A stretch of 44,988 nucleotides of DNA from Planctomycetota bacterium (lineage in GTDB: Bacteria; Planctomycetota; UBA1135; GCA-002748355), in contig JALSSW010000135.1 of the NCBI GenBank assembly GCA_026984035.1, positions 1 to 44,988 of the forward strand. The letters run 5' to 3'. Of the stretch, positions 8,984 through 17,131 are shown piece after piece (within the stretch, counting starts at the first letter, position 1; the number at the start of each line of letters is the position of its first letter). The notes below the pieces were generated by a model that was given only the letters and a program-made list of their open reading frames with translations, was not told the DNA's origin and did not search any database. Both the position numbers and the translations under genes were made by a program.

Positions 8984-9476
8984 TAACTGAGAGGATTGCT
9001 TCTTCTTGTTCTTTACCCTTTTCCGAAGCGGAAACGTCAGCATTCTGAATTTTTCCGAACCCTTCCTTTTTCAAGTCACTGATGAGGTGGTTCAACTCGG
9101 TCGCGATCTCCGTCAGTTCATCTCCATCACGAAGCTTCACTTCGAAATCTAGATCCTTCTCCCGAATTCTCTTGATGGATTGGCAAAGACGGTACATGGG
9201 ACCCGCAATGCGATGGCTGTACCGAAGCGCCTGCACCACAACCAGGGCTCCTGCAGTCAGAATGAAAAAGAACAAGGAGACAAAAAGGGGAGCGAGCGTG
9301 GGAAGGTTGACATCTGCCATACGGGCTTCGTCTAAGACCCTTCCTGCAAGCAGGGCCACCGCAAGAGTAGCACCCACTAATCCCAATATAGGTACGAAAG
9401 AAACAGCAAAGATGATCCGCCTTTGAACAGGTTTATTGATCACGAGTTTCTTACGTCTGTTATTGAATTCGCTCAT
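8970..9476 (-). CDS. HAMP-domain membrane protein without output domain
   Basis: 168 residues. Two membrane helices (about residues 18-45 and 60-85) are followed by a HAMP-like linker: HRIAGPMYRLCQSIKRI, then DLDFEVKLRDGDELTEIATELNHLI. This fits the family pattern of a helix, Pro, basic connector, then the DE-L pair and second helix. The RIAGP-[IM]-YRL form is common in short stand-alone HAMP proteins. No kinase, cyclase or methyl-accepting domain follows, so it must signal through partners. I chose the ATG at 9476 because AAGGAG lies eight bases upstream; an upstream ATG at 9515 exists. First gene of a minus-strand operon and divergent from the MinD/FlhG-like ATPase. Confidence 0.85.
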   Translation of the reverse strand: MSEFNNRRKKLVINKPVQRRIIFAVSFVPILGLVGATLAVALLAGRVLDEARMADVNLPTLAPLFVSLFFFILTAGALVVVQALRYSHRIAGPMYRLCQSIKRIREKDLDFEVKLRDGDELTEIATELNHLISDLKKEGFGKIQNADVSASEKGKEQEEAILSVNDAH

Positions 9477-9646
9477 CCCCATGTCTCCTTCGGTGCTTGG
9501 TTCAGAATCGTCCATATTCCCCCAAGCTCTTGAGTGCCTGTCAGGATTCTTCAGGACCAGTCAGGCATGAGTCAAAGACATCGAGAATTCCCGCATCCGT
9601 CCAAAATCCCCTCGTTAGACCAAGAATTGGCGCAAATCTCATCGAC

Positions 9647-10615
9647 ATGGGACCCTTGAGTCGGACAGGCTTTCCGACCTCTCAAAAGAATCGATGGGAA
9701 TCCCATCAACACAAAAAAACGAGAAAAGTCCGCCCCCTTGGGATCCGAGAAAGCACATGGGAAGCGAAAGAAGTCCCACCCAAGAATACAGGCAAGGATG
9801 CGGAATCGAACGTGAGCCAAAACAAACAAATTTTTTCCGAGAATGAAGCAAAAAAAGAGGCAACTCTTTTTGTCGTCACCTCTGGAAAGGGCGGTGTGGG
9901 CAAGACCACTCTTTCCGTAAACCTGTCCGTAGAACTCGCCTCCCGAGGACTCAGAACCATGTTGGTGGACGCAGATCTAGGTCTTGCCAATGCCCACATC
10001 CTCATGGGTGTCCGTCCCACTTTGACCCTCACCGATTACCTCGAAGACCGCTGCTCGGTTTCGGAGATCTTGGCCGAAGGCCCTTGCGGCCTGAAACTGA
10101 TTTCCGGTGGCCAGGGCATTAAAGAAATGGCGGATCTGGATGCCACCGGAAGAGGCCGAATCCTGGATGCAATTTTGGATCTTAGGTCCTACGCAGACGT
10201 CATCATCATTGATACCGGGGCCGGGGTCAGCAGCACGGTCACTGATTTTGTCGAGGCCGCAGATCAAACCATCGTGGTAACAAACGCCAACTTCACCGCG
10301 ATCGCCAACGCCTATGGAATCATCAAAGTGGTCATTCAAGATGGTTATGATCAACCCATCCACCTCGTTGTAAACCGTGCCCGCTCCCCCGAAGAGGCTG
10401 AACAAGTTTGTGAAAAGCTCACAGGTTGCACCCAGAAATTCTTGGAGATTGAGATCTCCTACCTAGGACTCGTTCCAGAGGATCCCCGTGTCAACCGGGC
10501 CATCCAAAAGAGAACTCCCTTTACCCAACTTTTCCCAGATTCGACTGCTTCTCAATACATGAGGAAATTGGTCGACCATGTGGAGAAACTTTCAGTTCAA
10601 AAGGTAAAAACCTAG
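9647..10615 (+). CDS. MinD/FlhG-type ParA-family ATPase
   Basis: A deviant Walker A motif (SGKGGVGKTTLSVNL) opens the conserved domain, followed by VDADLGLANAHILMG (Walker A' and the FlhG/MinD switch) and VIIIDTGAG (Walker B-like). Such ATPases dimerise on membranes and position flagella, pili, septa or other machines. The LGLANAHILMG segment is closer to FlhG/YlxH than to septum MinD. The C-terminus lacks an obvious amphipathic membrane-targeting helix. Start is uncertain: the frame is open from before 9497, ATG 9647 gives 322 residues with an 80-residue low-complexity leader, and a GTG near 9794 or later would give a protein beginning close to the P-loop. No flagellar genes are visible nearby. 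Confidence 0.88.
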   Translation: MGPLSRTGFPTSQKNRWESHQHKKTRKVRPLGIRESTWEAKEVPPKNTGKDAESNVSQNKQIFSENEAKKEATLFVVTSGKGGVGKTTLSVNLSVELASRGLRTMLVDADLGLANAHILMGVRPTLTLTDYLEDRCSVSEILAEGPCGLKLISGGQGIKEMADLDATGRGRILDAILDLRSYADVIIIDTGAGVSSTVTDFVEAADQTIVVTNANFTAIANAYGIIKVVIQDGYDQPIHLVVNRARSPEEAEQVCEKLTGCTQKFLEIEISYLGLVPEDPRVNRAIQKRTPFTQLFPDSTASQYMRKLVDHVEKLSVQKVKT

Positions 10616-10736
10616 GAGCAGCAAGATCTCCCAAACCCCGAACAACTTTCCCCGATTCTCAGACACTTCAGACATTTCATCAATGAAACGTAACACTCGC
10701 ATGCATCGTGCGATGAACAACAAGACGGAGAGCAAC

Positions 10737-11153
10737 ATGAACGACGCACGAGACCGTAAAACCGATTCGGTCCTTTTCGGTTCTGGAAAAACCCGCGAAG
10801 GCGGGCTTGCCGGAAATCAAGCAAATAAGGGGATGCTTACGGAAGCAGTCTCCGACAAACTCGGAGGCTCTCGCCGCCAGGCAGCCAGGATTTTGGACGC
10901 GGTTCTCGATAGCGTCGCCGATCTACTCACTCTCAAAGGCCGGGTCGCTATCAAAGGTTTCGGAACCTTCGAACGGAAAATCCGAAAAGGCCGAACCTAT
11001 AAGCACCCTGTCACCGGAGAAAATATCGACGTTGCTGACAAGGAAACCATTTTGTTCAAGCCGAGCAAAAATTTAGTCAACCTCACCCGTCCGGAGAACA
11101 AACCCAAGAGTCCTTCGGACACCACGCCGCCCCCCGGCGTTTTCCAGGCTTAA
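10737..11153 (+). CDS. HU/IHF-like DNA-binding protein with N- and C-terminal extensions
   Basis: 138 residues from the ATG at 10737, which has GGAG six bases upstream (10727-10730). The HU fold runs from about residue 33 (MLTEAVSDKLGGSRRQAARILDAVLD) through the DNA-binding arm signature VAIKGFGTFERKIRKGRTYKHP (Gly-Phe-Gly-x-Phe) to the end of the fold near residue 120. HU proteins are about 90 residues, so this one has an extra polar, basic N-terminal tail of about 30 and a proline-rich C-terminal tail. It probably shapes the nucleoid. A frame extension to 10683 is possible. A strong terminator follows 31 bases after the stop. Confidence 0.93.
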   Translation: MNDARDRKTDSVLFGSGKTREGGLAGNQANKGMLTEAVSDKLGGSRRQAARILDAVLDSVADLLTLKGRVAIKGFGTFERKIRKGRTYKHPVTGENIDVADKETILFKPSKNLVNLTRPENKPKSPSDTTPPPGVFQA

Positions 11154-11184
11154 CCTGGAGTTTCGACCAAGCCTTAGGAAGTCG

Positions 11185-11219
11185 ATGGGCCGAGGAGGCA
11201 TCCTCGGCCCATTTATTTT
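11185..11219 (+). terminator. Rho-independent terminator after the HU-like gene
   Basis: A perfect 12-base-pair GC-rich stem (11185-11196 with 11201-11212, four-base loop GGCA) followed by TTATTTT. It lies between the HU-like gene and the nitrilase-family gene on the same strand, so the two are probably separate transcripts. Confidence 0.9.
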
Positions 11220-11285
11220 GAGAGAAGTGCGGAAGCAGCTTTGCGCTCAAGGCTTCCAAAGGCCACAATCTCCCCCCTTAAGGCC

Positions 11286-12113
11286 ATGAGCAAAGAATCA
11301 CAAATCAAGGTGGCGGCTCTCCAATGGGATATCCAGCGGGGAAAGGTCAGCCATAATCTCGACCAAGCCAAAGACCTCCTCGAGGAAGCGGCTGAAGATG
11401 GTTGCCATCTCTGCGTTCTCCCTGAGATGTGGGCCAGTTCCTTTTCAGGGGAAGAAGCCGAAAGGCTCCTCCCTGAGGTCCTTGAGGCCGAAGCAGCGGT
11501 CCAAAAGCTCTCGGGGGAACTCCAACTCTGCATTGCAGGAAGCAATTATGCCGAAGGACAAACCGGGCTTGTGAATCGTGCCCGGCTCTATGAGAAGGGC
11601 GTATTGCTGGGCCATTACGACAAAGTCCACCTTTTTTCGCCGCTGGGTGAAGACCGCTTCTTTGAGGCAGGTTCCGGAGCTGCAATTTTTGAGACAAGCC
11701 TCGGCAAGATCGGGCTCGCCATCTGCTACGACCTCAGGTTCCCTGAATACATTCGAACCTTCTTCCTGGCTGGTTGTGAGATTCTGGTGGTTCCCGCGCA
11801 ATGGCCGGAAGCAAGAGCACGGCATTTTCGGATCCTGGCCAAAGCCCGCGCGGTGGAGAATCAGTGCTTTGTGGTAGCCACCAACCGCTGTGGTGTTGAG
11901 CCCTCAATCCTGACCGGGCAGGATATCCTGTTTTCCGGGAATTCGATGGTCATCGAACCCACGGGCGAAGTCCTGGTCCAAGGGGGCGGAGAAGCCGGAG
12001 TCCTCAGCGCCGAAATCGACCTCAAGGATTGCAAGATTCTCCGACGTGCGATCCCCGTCACCAAAGACCGTCGGAACGAAGTCTATAGGCGACTCTGGGA
12101 GCAATACTGGTAA
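11286..12113 (+). CDS. Carbon-nitrogen hydrolase (nitrilase superfamily amidase)
   Basis: 275 residues, family-typical length. The catalytic triad is visible: Glu in CVLPEMW (about residue 43), Lys in YDKVHLFSP (about 112) and Cys in LAICYDLRFPE (about 147). The YDLRFPE and DKVHLF forms match the NIT1/NIT2-like omega-amidase and 2-oxoglutaramate/deaminated-glutathione amidase branch more than true nitrilases. It likely cleaves a small amide in metabolite repair. Start ATG 11286 has TAAGG close upstream; a frame extension to 11241 lacks family similarity. The gene faces the BNR gene tail-to-tail, 16 bases apart. Confidence 0.93.
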   Translation: MSKESQIKVAALQWDIQRGKVSHNLDQAKDLLEEAAEDGCHLCVLPEMWASSFSGEEAERLLPEVLEAEAAVQKLSGELQLCIAGSNYAEGQTGLVNRARLYEKGVLLGHYDKVHLFSPLGEDRFFEAGSGAAIFETSLGKIGLAICYDLRFPEYIRTFFLAGCEILVVPAQWPEARARHFRILAKARAVENQCFVVATNRCGVEPSILTGQDILFSGNSMVIEPTGEVLVQGGGEAGVLSAEIDLKDCKILRRAIPVTKDRRNEVYRRLWEQYW

Positions 12114-12129
12114 GCCCCTTTTGAGGTGT

Positions 12130-14238
12130 TTATTTTCCCCCGGGCATCAAGGATCGGGGATCGATGGCGCCTTTCGGAATCAAAGGGATCCAAAACACGC
12201 CCCTGCCCTGGGTCGCAACAACGATGCGTGATCGCCCCAAGTCCATGCGTAGATCGACGACCGGCGTATTTGGGAGACCATCCCCATAGCGTTCCCAATG
12301 CTTGCCATGGTTCTGGCTCCTCCACACCCCCTGGTCCGAACCCGCAAAGAGCACAGGTTCCCCCGAGGACCTGGGATCCAAGCCGATGCAATGCACGGGA
12401 ACATCCGGAAGATCCCCGTCGAGGCTTTGCCAAGTCTTCCCCGCATCCCCGGAAAAGCGCAGTTGGTCTTGGCCAAACCATCCGGTCGCGAAATAAACCT
12501 TTTTGGGGTCCCGCGGATCCACCGCGAAAGGACGCGTCGTTCGGGGCCAGCCGGGAACCCCTTTCAGCACCTTCCTCCAGGTCCTCCCCCCATCGCTGCT
12601 CGCCTGGACATTTCCATCGTTGGTGCTCACATAGATATAGTTGCCGTCGGAAGGAGCGATCTCGATCCCTCGGATGGCAGCCCGCCCTCCATTGGTCAAA
12701 TCCCCGCTGATCGCTGACCAGCTCAACCCTCCATTCGTGCTGAGGAACACCCGCTCCGTTCCATAGACCATGCGCTTCCCGTTCCTAGGATCGATGGCAA
12801 AGGGAGGCAGAAAACAATTCCGCCCGAAGATTCCCGAGGAAGAGCGCCTGAAATAGGAGCCGTTCACGGACCGAAAGAGATTGCCTGTCCCTTGGTACTC
12901 CACGAATCTCAGACTTCCACTGGGATCGATCCCAGTGCATCCGCCATCCCCCCCGAACACATGCTGCCAAACCCCGTTACTCCCACGTTCGTTGGATCCA
13001 TTGTCCTGCGTTCCCCCCAAGATCACGCCCGGGCTTTTGGGATGGAGGCTGATTCCTGCGTAGAACTGGATCAAGCCCAGCTTGTTTAAGGAGGACCAAG
13101 AGGCTCCCAGGTTGGAAGAGCGGTGAAGCCCTCCGTCATCCCCCGCCAGAAGACGCCCGGCTGCGTCCCATTCGATCGCATGGAGATCCACATGAGGAGG
13201 GGTCACTGAACGCCAGGAACTCCCCCCGTTGGTGGAACGCCGCATGGTAAAACCTCCCACAAAAACAGTGTCGGGCTTGGTGGGATGCACCCGCAGCACA
13301 GAGAGATACCAACCATAGCTTGCCTGAAAATTCCCCAGGGATTTTCGCGTCCAACTGATCCCCCCGTCGTCGCTTCGATAAAAACCGAGTGTCGAAGCCC
13401 CGCCCCCCGTGGAGCTGGCTGCCCGCACAAAATTAGCGTAGACTCGTTTGGGCTGGGAAGGAGAAAGGGCGACCGAAACCCGACCGATCCCTGAGCTGGG
13501 AAGCCCAATGCTCAGCTTTTTAAAACTCAGTCCCCCATCGGTGGATCGATAGAGTCCGTTTCGGGCATCCCCGAAGATATGCCCAATCGCCACAAAGAGA
13601 TTCTTGGGGTTTTTGGGGTCCAATGCGAGGTCAGTCGCCGAGAGATTCGGTAGACCCTTCCCAATCTTTTGCCAAGTTCTCCCCGCATCAGTAGAACGGA
13701 ACAACCCGAGAGGCCCCTTGGCCAGGGGGTGTCCCCGGGCTCCGTTTCGGATCGGCATCCCCCCCGCGTGGGTCGTGGTCGCATACAGAATCTTGGGGTT
13801 CTTTGGGTCAATCTCAATCCGGGAAATGCAACGCCCGGCAAAAGCCTCGACTCCGAAAACTTCCCAGCTCTTTCCTCCGTCGCTCGTTTTGGCCAACCCC
13901 AAGCCGTAGCGGCTATGGTTGGCAAAATTGGATTCCCCCATGCCCACATAGAGAACCTGGTCATTCTTGGGATCCACCGCCAGAGCCCCGACCGAGGTGG
14001 TAGGCAAGGAATCCCCAATCGGAGTCCAACTGTTTCCGTCATCGGTGGATTTCCACACGCCCCCATCGGCGCCGCCAACATAGAGCATCTTGGGGTTTTG
14101 CTTGCTGGGGGCAATCGCCGAGACTCTCCCCGTATAAGGTCCCCGGGCAATCGGGGCGGGTCCCAGGGACTTCCACCGAAGCTGGGCAGAGAGAGGGAGG
14201 GAAAGAACAAACGGAATCAGAAACCCAAAGCGCCTCAT
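12130..14238 (-). CDS. Secreted BNR/sortilin-type beta-propeller protein
   Basis: 702 residues with a signal peptide (MRRFGFLIPFVLSLPLSAQ). About eleven Asp-box (BNR) repeats of the form S-x-D-x-G-x-x-W are spread along it, such as KSTDDGNSWTPIG, RSTDAGRTWQKIG and LSTNGGLSWSAIS, each followed by a strand like LAVDPKNPKxLYVG. This repeat pattern is known from VPS10/sortilin, xyloglucanase (GH74) and YCF48/HCF136-type propellers. The number of repeats allows two seven-bladed propellers. The GH74 catalytic Asp pair cannot be judged by eye, so enzymatic activity is unproven. Its start overlaps the stop of the upstream lipoprotein gene (ATGA), so they form a two-gene operon. Confidence 0.9.
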   Translation of the reverse strand: MRRFGFLIPFVLSLPLSAQLRWKSLGPAPIARGPYTGRVSAIAPSKQNPKMLYVGGADGGVWKSTDDGNSWTPIGDSLPTTSVGALAVDPKNDQVLYVGMGESNFANHSRYGLGLAKTSDGGKSWEVFGVEAFAGRCISRIEIDPKNPKILYATTTHAGGMPIRNGARGHPLAKGPLGLFRSTDAGRTWQKIGKGLPNLSATDLALDPKNPKNLFVAIGHIFGDARNGLYRSTDGGLSFKKLSIGLPSSGIGRVSVALSPSQPKRVYANFVRAASSTGGGASTLGFYRSDDGGISWTRKSLGNFQASYGWYLSVLRVHPTKPDTVFVGGFTMRRSTNGGSSWRSVTPPHVDLHAIEWDAAGRLLAGDDGGLHRSSNLGASWSSLNKLGLIQFYAGISLHPKSPGVILGGTQDNGSNERGSNGVWQHVFGGDGGCTGIDPSGSLRFVEYQGTGNLFRSVNGSYFRRSSSGIFGRNCFLPPFAIDPRNGKRMVYGTERVFLSTNGGLSWSAISGDLTNGGRAAIRGIEIAPSDGNYIYVSTNDGNVQASSDGGRTWRKVLKGVPGWPRTTRPFAVDPRDPKKVYFATGWFGQDQLRFSGDAGKTWQSLDGDLPDVPVHCIGLDPRSSGEPVLFAGSDQGVWRSQNHGKHWERYGDGLPNTPVVDLRMDLGRSRIVVATQGRGVFWIPLIPKGAIDPRSLMPGGK

Positions 14239-15104
14239 CGATCTTCCCTCCCTTGATGGAAAAGCGGCTCCTTCCTTGCGCCCTGAGTCAGGGGGCCCTG
14301 AGCCAGGCGGAAACTGAGGAAGGTCCGATGCAAGAGCCCTTCGGAGGCTTGCCCTTTTTCTGCCCCTCGTTCCCTATATTCGGCCCGAAGGACCCAGAGT
14401 CCAAGCACCCTGAGGGGAACAAGGACCATTCCGCTCTCATCCGAAACGCCTTCGAAGACCCGACCGGAGGACACTCTCCGGCCCAGAGGGAGGACTTCCG
14501 CACTGAGATGCAGGCCCCAAAGACCCCGCCCTTTGAAGCACACACGCACCGGGAGTTCAGCCCCCGGACCCAGGGCCAAGGGATCCAACAGAGGAACAAT
14601 CTCCAATTCAATCCCAAATCGAGCCGTGATCGCAGGCGAAGCCGAGGGCATGTGGCGGTCAGAATCGGGCAAGGAAAAGAGGACCTTCCCGCAATCCTGG
14701 ACTCCGAACTCCGGCAATGCGGCAAAGGCAAAAGCCGCGTCCCCGCTGATCCTGCGTTTTCGGTCAAAGGAGAAAAAAAAGCCTCGCCGCCCCAAAAGAG
14801 TCGCAAGCTCCAAGCTCCGCTGCTCGCCCCCGATCCGCAGCGCAGCGGAATCGAAACGAGGAGGCAGGGCAAGAGCTTCCACTCCGGGGATCCCTTCTCC
14901 CCTCCGAAGCAAGAGGTCCACTGGTCCGTCCATAGCAGCCTCTCGACTGGGGGGAAGCAGCAGCAGAGGCTTTAAGGCTTCTGCCCTCTTGGCAGAAAGG
15001 GAGGCCTTCTTCCAGCGTGGCTTGTGCCGGAAATGAAGATGCCGAAAATCCCGCCCCCCGCAGGAAACAAGGACCAAGAAGATGATGAGAAAGGCCTTTT
15101 TCAT
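14235..15104 (-). CDS. Lipoprotein with DUF4198-like C-terminal domain
   Basis: 289 residues. The N-terminus MKKAFLIIFLVLVSCGG is a lipoprotein signal with a lipobox ending in Cys15. The middle is rich in R, L and A with no recognised motif. Residues about 160-245 (a PLALGPGAELPVRV stretch, then a SDESGMVLVPL and WVLRAEYRE pattern) resemble the DUF4198/GM-type carboxypeptidase-regulatory beta-sandwich in which Asp-x-x-Gly leads into a Leu-rich strand and a Trp-x-(L/V)RA strand. That assignment is from pattern memory and moderate. It is translationally coupled to the BNR propeller gene, so the pair may act together at the outer membrane. Confidence 0.78.
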   Translation of the reverse strand: MKKAFLIIFLVLVSCGGRDFRHLHFRHKPRWKKASLSAKRAEALKPLLLLPPSREAAMDGPVDLLLRRGEGIPGVEALALPPRFDSAALRIGGEQRSLELATLLGRRGFFFSFDRKRRISGDAAFAFAALPEFGVQDCGKVLFSLPDSDRHMPSASPAITARFGIELEIVPLLDPLALGPGAELPVRVCFKGRGLWGLHLSAEVLPLGRRVSSGRVFEGVSDESGMVLVPLRVLGLWVLRAEYRERGAEKGQASEGLLHRTFLSFRLAQGPLTQGARKEPLFHQGREDR

Positions 15105-15154
15105 TGTGCATCCCAGAGCTGGGAAAAGGTTACAGGAAGGAGCAGAAGATGATT

Positions 15155-16348
15155 CTACCCTTCAACCACAATTTGGCTGGGGTCCACCGCCTGAATTTCA
15201 AGGCTTCTTCGATATAAAAAGACGGGCCCAAGAACCCTGATCTTTTTTCCCACCAGGTCTTCCAGATTTTTGAAGCGCCCTGCCGCATGACCAGGAACAA
15301 ACACCTGCAACGCCGTCCTCGGGTTTTTTGCAAAGGCAATTTTATAATGCCCCCCACGGCGCGTCTTCTGGACAGAGACCACAGTTCCTTTGACCTCCAC
15401 CTCCTTGAGTAACAGGGAGCGCAGCTTCCGTAAGTCTGTCGCCGAAACTTGAGGCCGATAGGGCGTCCGATCCCCTGCGACCACCGCAACCTTTTCCCGG
15501 GGAAGGGTCCCCTCCCAGGCAAAATCCACGTAGAAGGGCGCATGATCCGAGGGGTTGTGCACAGGATGAAGGAAGGCCCCCGCAGCCGGTTTCAAAGCTC
15601 CATCGAAAAGCAAGTGGTCGATCTGCTGCCGCTTTCCTCGAAACACATAGCTGTAACGTTTTTCGGGGGGCACGACCTCCAAACCATTCTTCAACTTCGC
15701 AAAAAGAGGGGCCAAGGTCTCGGCTTCCGGGGTGTCGTTAAGATCCCCCAGAAGCACAAAGGGTGCCCCAAAGCCCCGCGCCCTCAGTCCTTTCAGAATG
15801 CGCAACACCCCCTTGGCCTCCGCCCCCCGCCAGGCCTTGCTCTCAGGGTCTCCCTTGCTCGAATGATGGGACTTGAAGTGGACCGGCGCCACCAAGAGCG
15901 AAGCTCCCTCCCCGGCCCCAAGCTCAAAAACAGGAAAGTCCCGCGCAAACCGGTGGGGTCCAGCAAGCTTCTGGTAGCGATGGCTGATCGAACGAAGGAT
16001 CGGCAAACGGGAGAGCAAGGCACAACGAATCCCTCGAAAATCATTCGATGGCAAGACTTCTACATAGGCAAAAGGTTTCTTCAGAAGGTCATTCAACTCC
16101 TTCACGACCCCAAGATTTTCCACCTCCTGCAATGCCAACACATCCGCATCCAAATCATCAATCACCCCGGCCAAAGCCCGCACTTCCTCCCAATACTTTG
16201 GCGGAGTCCCTTCATCAGGCTTATAGGGATCATCATAGTTATCAAACAGGTTCTCCACGTTATAGCTCGCAATCCGCAAACGCTCTTGGGCAAAACAACA
16301 GGCGGCCATCAAGCAGAACGCGAAAACCCCACTCCATTTCTTCAACAT
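15155..16348 (-). CDS. Secreted endonuclease/exonuclease/phosphatase-family protein with OB-like tail
   Basis: 397 residues from ATG 16348, starting with a signal peptide (MLKKWSGVFAFCLMAACCFAQ). Residues about 22-285 are an EEP domain: IASYNVENLFD, ALQEVEN (metal-binding Glu), VHFKSHH, LLGDLNDTP and NPSDHAPFYVDF (catalytic SDH). EEP enzymes cut nucleic acids or phosphodiesters. A separate C-terminal domain of about 110 residues follows (EVKGTVVSVQKTRRGGHYKI, IRVLGPV, LEIQAVDPSQI), which reads like an OB-fold nucleic-acid-binding domain. The combination suggests an extracellular nuclease, as in ExeM/Xds-like proteins, which is inference. It ends 50 bases before the lipoprotein gene. Confidence 0.9.
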   Translation of the reverse strand: MLKKWSGVFAFCLMAACCFAQERLRIASYNVENLFDNYDDPYKPDEGTPPKYWEEVRALAGVIDDLDADVLALQEVENLGVVKELNDLLKKPFAYVEVLPSNDFRGIRCALLSRLPILRSISHRYQKLAGPHRFARDFPVFELGAGEGASLLVAPVHFKSHHSSKGDPESKAWRGAEAKGVLRILKGLRARGFGAPFVLLGDLNDTPEAETLAPLFAKLKNGLEVVPPEKRYSYVFRGKRQQIDHLLFDGALKPAAGAFLHPVHNPSDHAPFYVDFAWEGTLPREKVAVVAGDRTPYRPQVSATDLRKLRSLLLKEVEVKGTVVSVQKTRRGGHYKIAFAKNPRTALQVFVPGHAAGRFKNLEDLVGKKIRVLGPVFLYRRSLEIQAVDPSQIVVEG

Positions 16349-16531
16349 GATCCCAATCCTTCTTTTTGAATGCATCCCGGCATTATTCCGACCTCCGCCC
16401 CATCTACCAGGCGTTTTTATTCCCGGGCCTTATGCCTCAAAGCCTTCCGGAATCTCCCAAAGGGAAGGCTGCCCCCCAAAAGAGGGAAAAGACATCTCCC
16501 GGTTTCACCCGAAAAAGAGGAGGTGCATGGA

Positions 16532-17074
16532 TTGAAAAAAAGCCTCCGCCTCCTCTGTTCCACCATCCCCGCTTTGACCCTTCTCACGGGAGCTGTTCTC
16601 AAGGCATGGGACTTCGACGGTTTTTTAGAAAAGGCCCTCTACTACCGGGCCTTGGACCTCTTCTGGATCCAAGTGAGCGCCCTCAGCACCATCTTCGTGG
16701 AGTGGATCTTGGGAATCCTCCTTCTGTTCCGGATTTGGCTCCGCCCCTTTACCTTGCCGGCAACAATAACTCTCCTCCTTTTTTTCTCCGCCCTGATCGC
16801 TTGGGCTTGGCACAAATACGGCCTGGAAGACTGCGGTTGCTTTGGCAGCTTTGTGGAAACACCCCCCTGGCTTTCACTCGTAAAAAACGGAATCCTTCTT
16901 GCTATGTCAGGCGCCCTTTATTTCATGGAAGGGTCCACCCCAAAGCCTTTACCCGATCCCTCAGAAGCAAATCCCCCGAGGGGTTTCACAACTTCGCGGT
17001 GCATCGCCCTCGCCTCTTTGGCCCTGGGAATCCTATGGACCTTCCTTGCCATCAAGGCCCAACTGGCAGAATGA
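16532..17074 (+). CDS. MauE/DoxX-like four-helix membrane protein
   Basis: 180 residues starting at TTG 16532, chosen because the strong site GAGGAGGT (16516-16523) lies eight bases upstream and the protein then starts MKKSLRLLCSTIPALTLL. Four or five hydrophobic helices are visible. The motif EDCGCFGSFVE followed by a helix beginning LVKNGILL is the hallmark of MauE/DoxX-type proteins, which act in thiol/disulfide chemistry or redox maturation at the membrane. The two Cys of CGC are the likely redox residues. It lies between divergent and convergent neighbours and is not obviously in an operon. A longer frame back to 16370 is open but lacks a site. Confidence 0.85.
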   Translation: MKKSLRLLCSTIPALTLLTGAVLKAWDFDGFLEKALYYRALDLFWIQVSALSTIFVEWILGILLLFRIWLRPFTLPATITLLLFFSALIAWAWHKYGLEDCGCFGSFVETPPWLSLVKNGILLAMSGALYFMEGSTPKPLPDPSEANPPRGFTTSRCIALASLALGILWTFLAIKAQLAE

Positions 17075-17131
17075 AGCCATAAAATTCGCCCCTTCACACA
17101 GCCCTCCATGTGTCGGGGAAAACCCCAGGGG

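Noticed and set aside
17075..17131. Possible bidirectional terminator between the MauE-like gene and queA
   Set aside because: The hairpin (CCCC-tt-CACA / TGTG-tc-GGGG) is interrupted and the T run is poor; not good enough to list.
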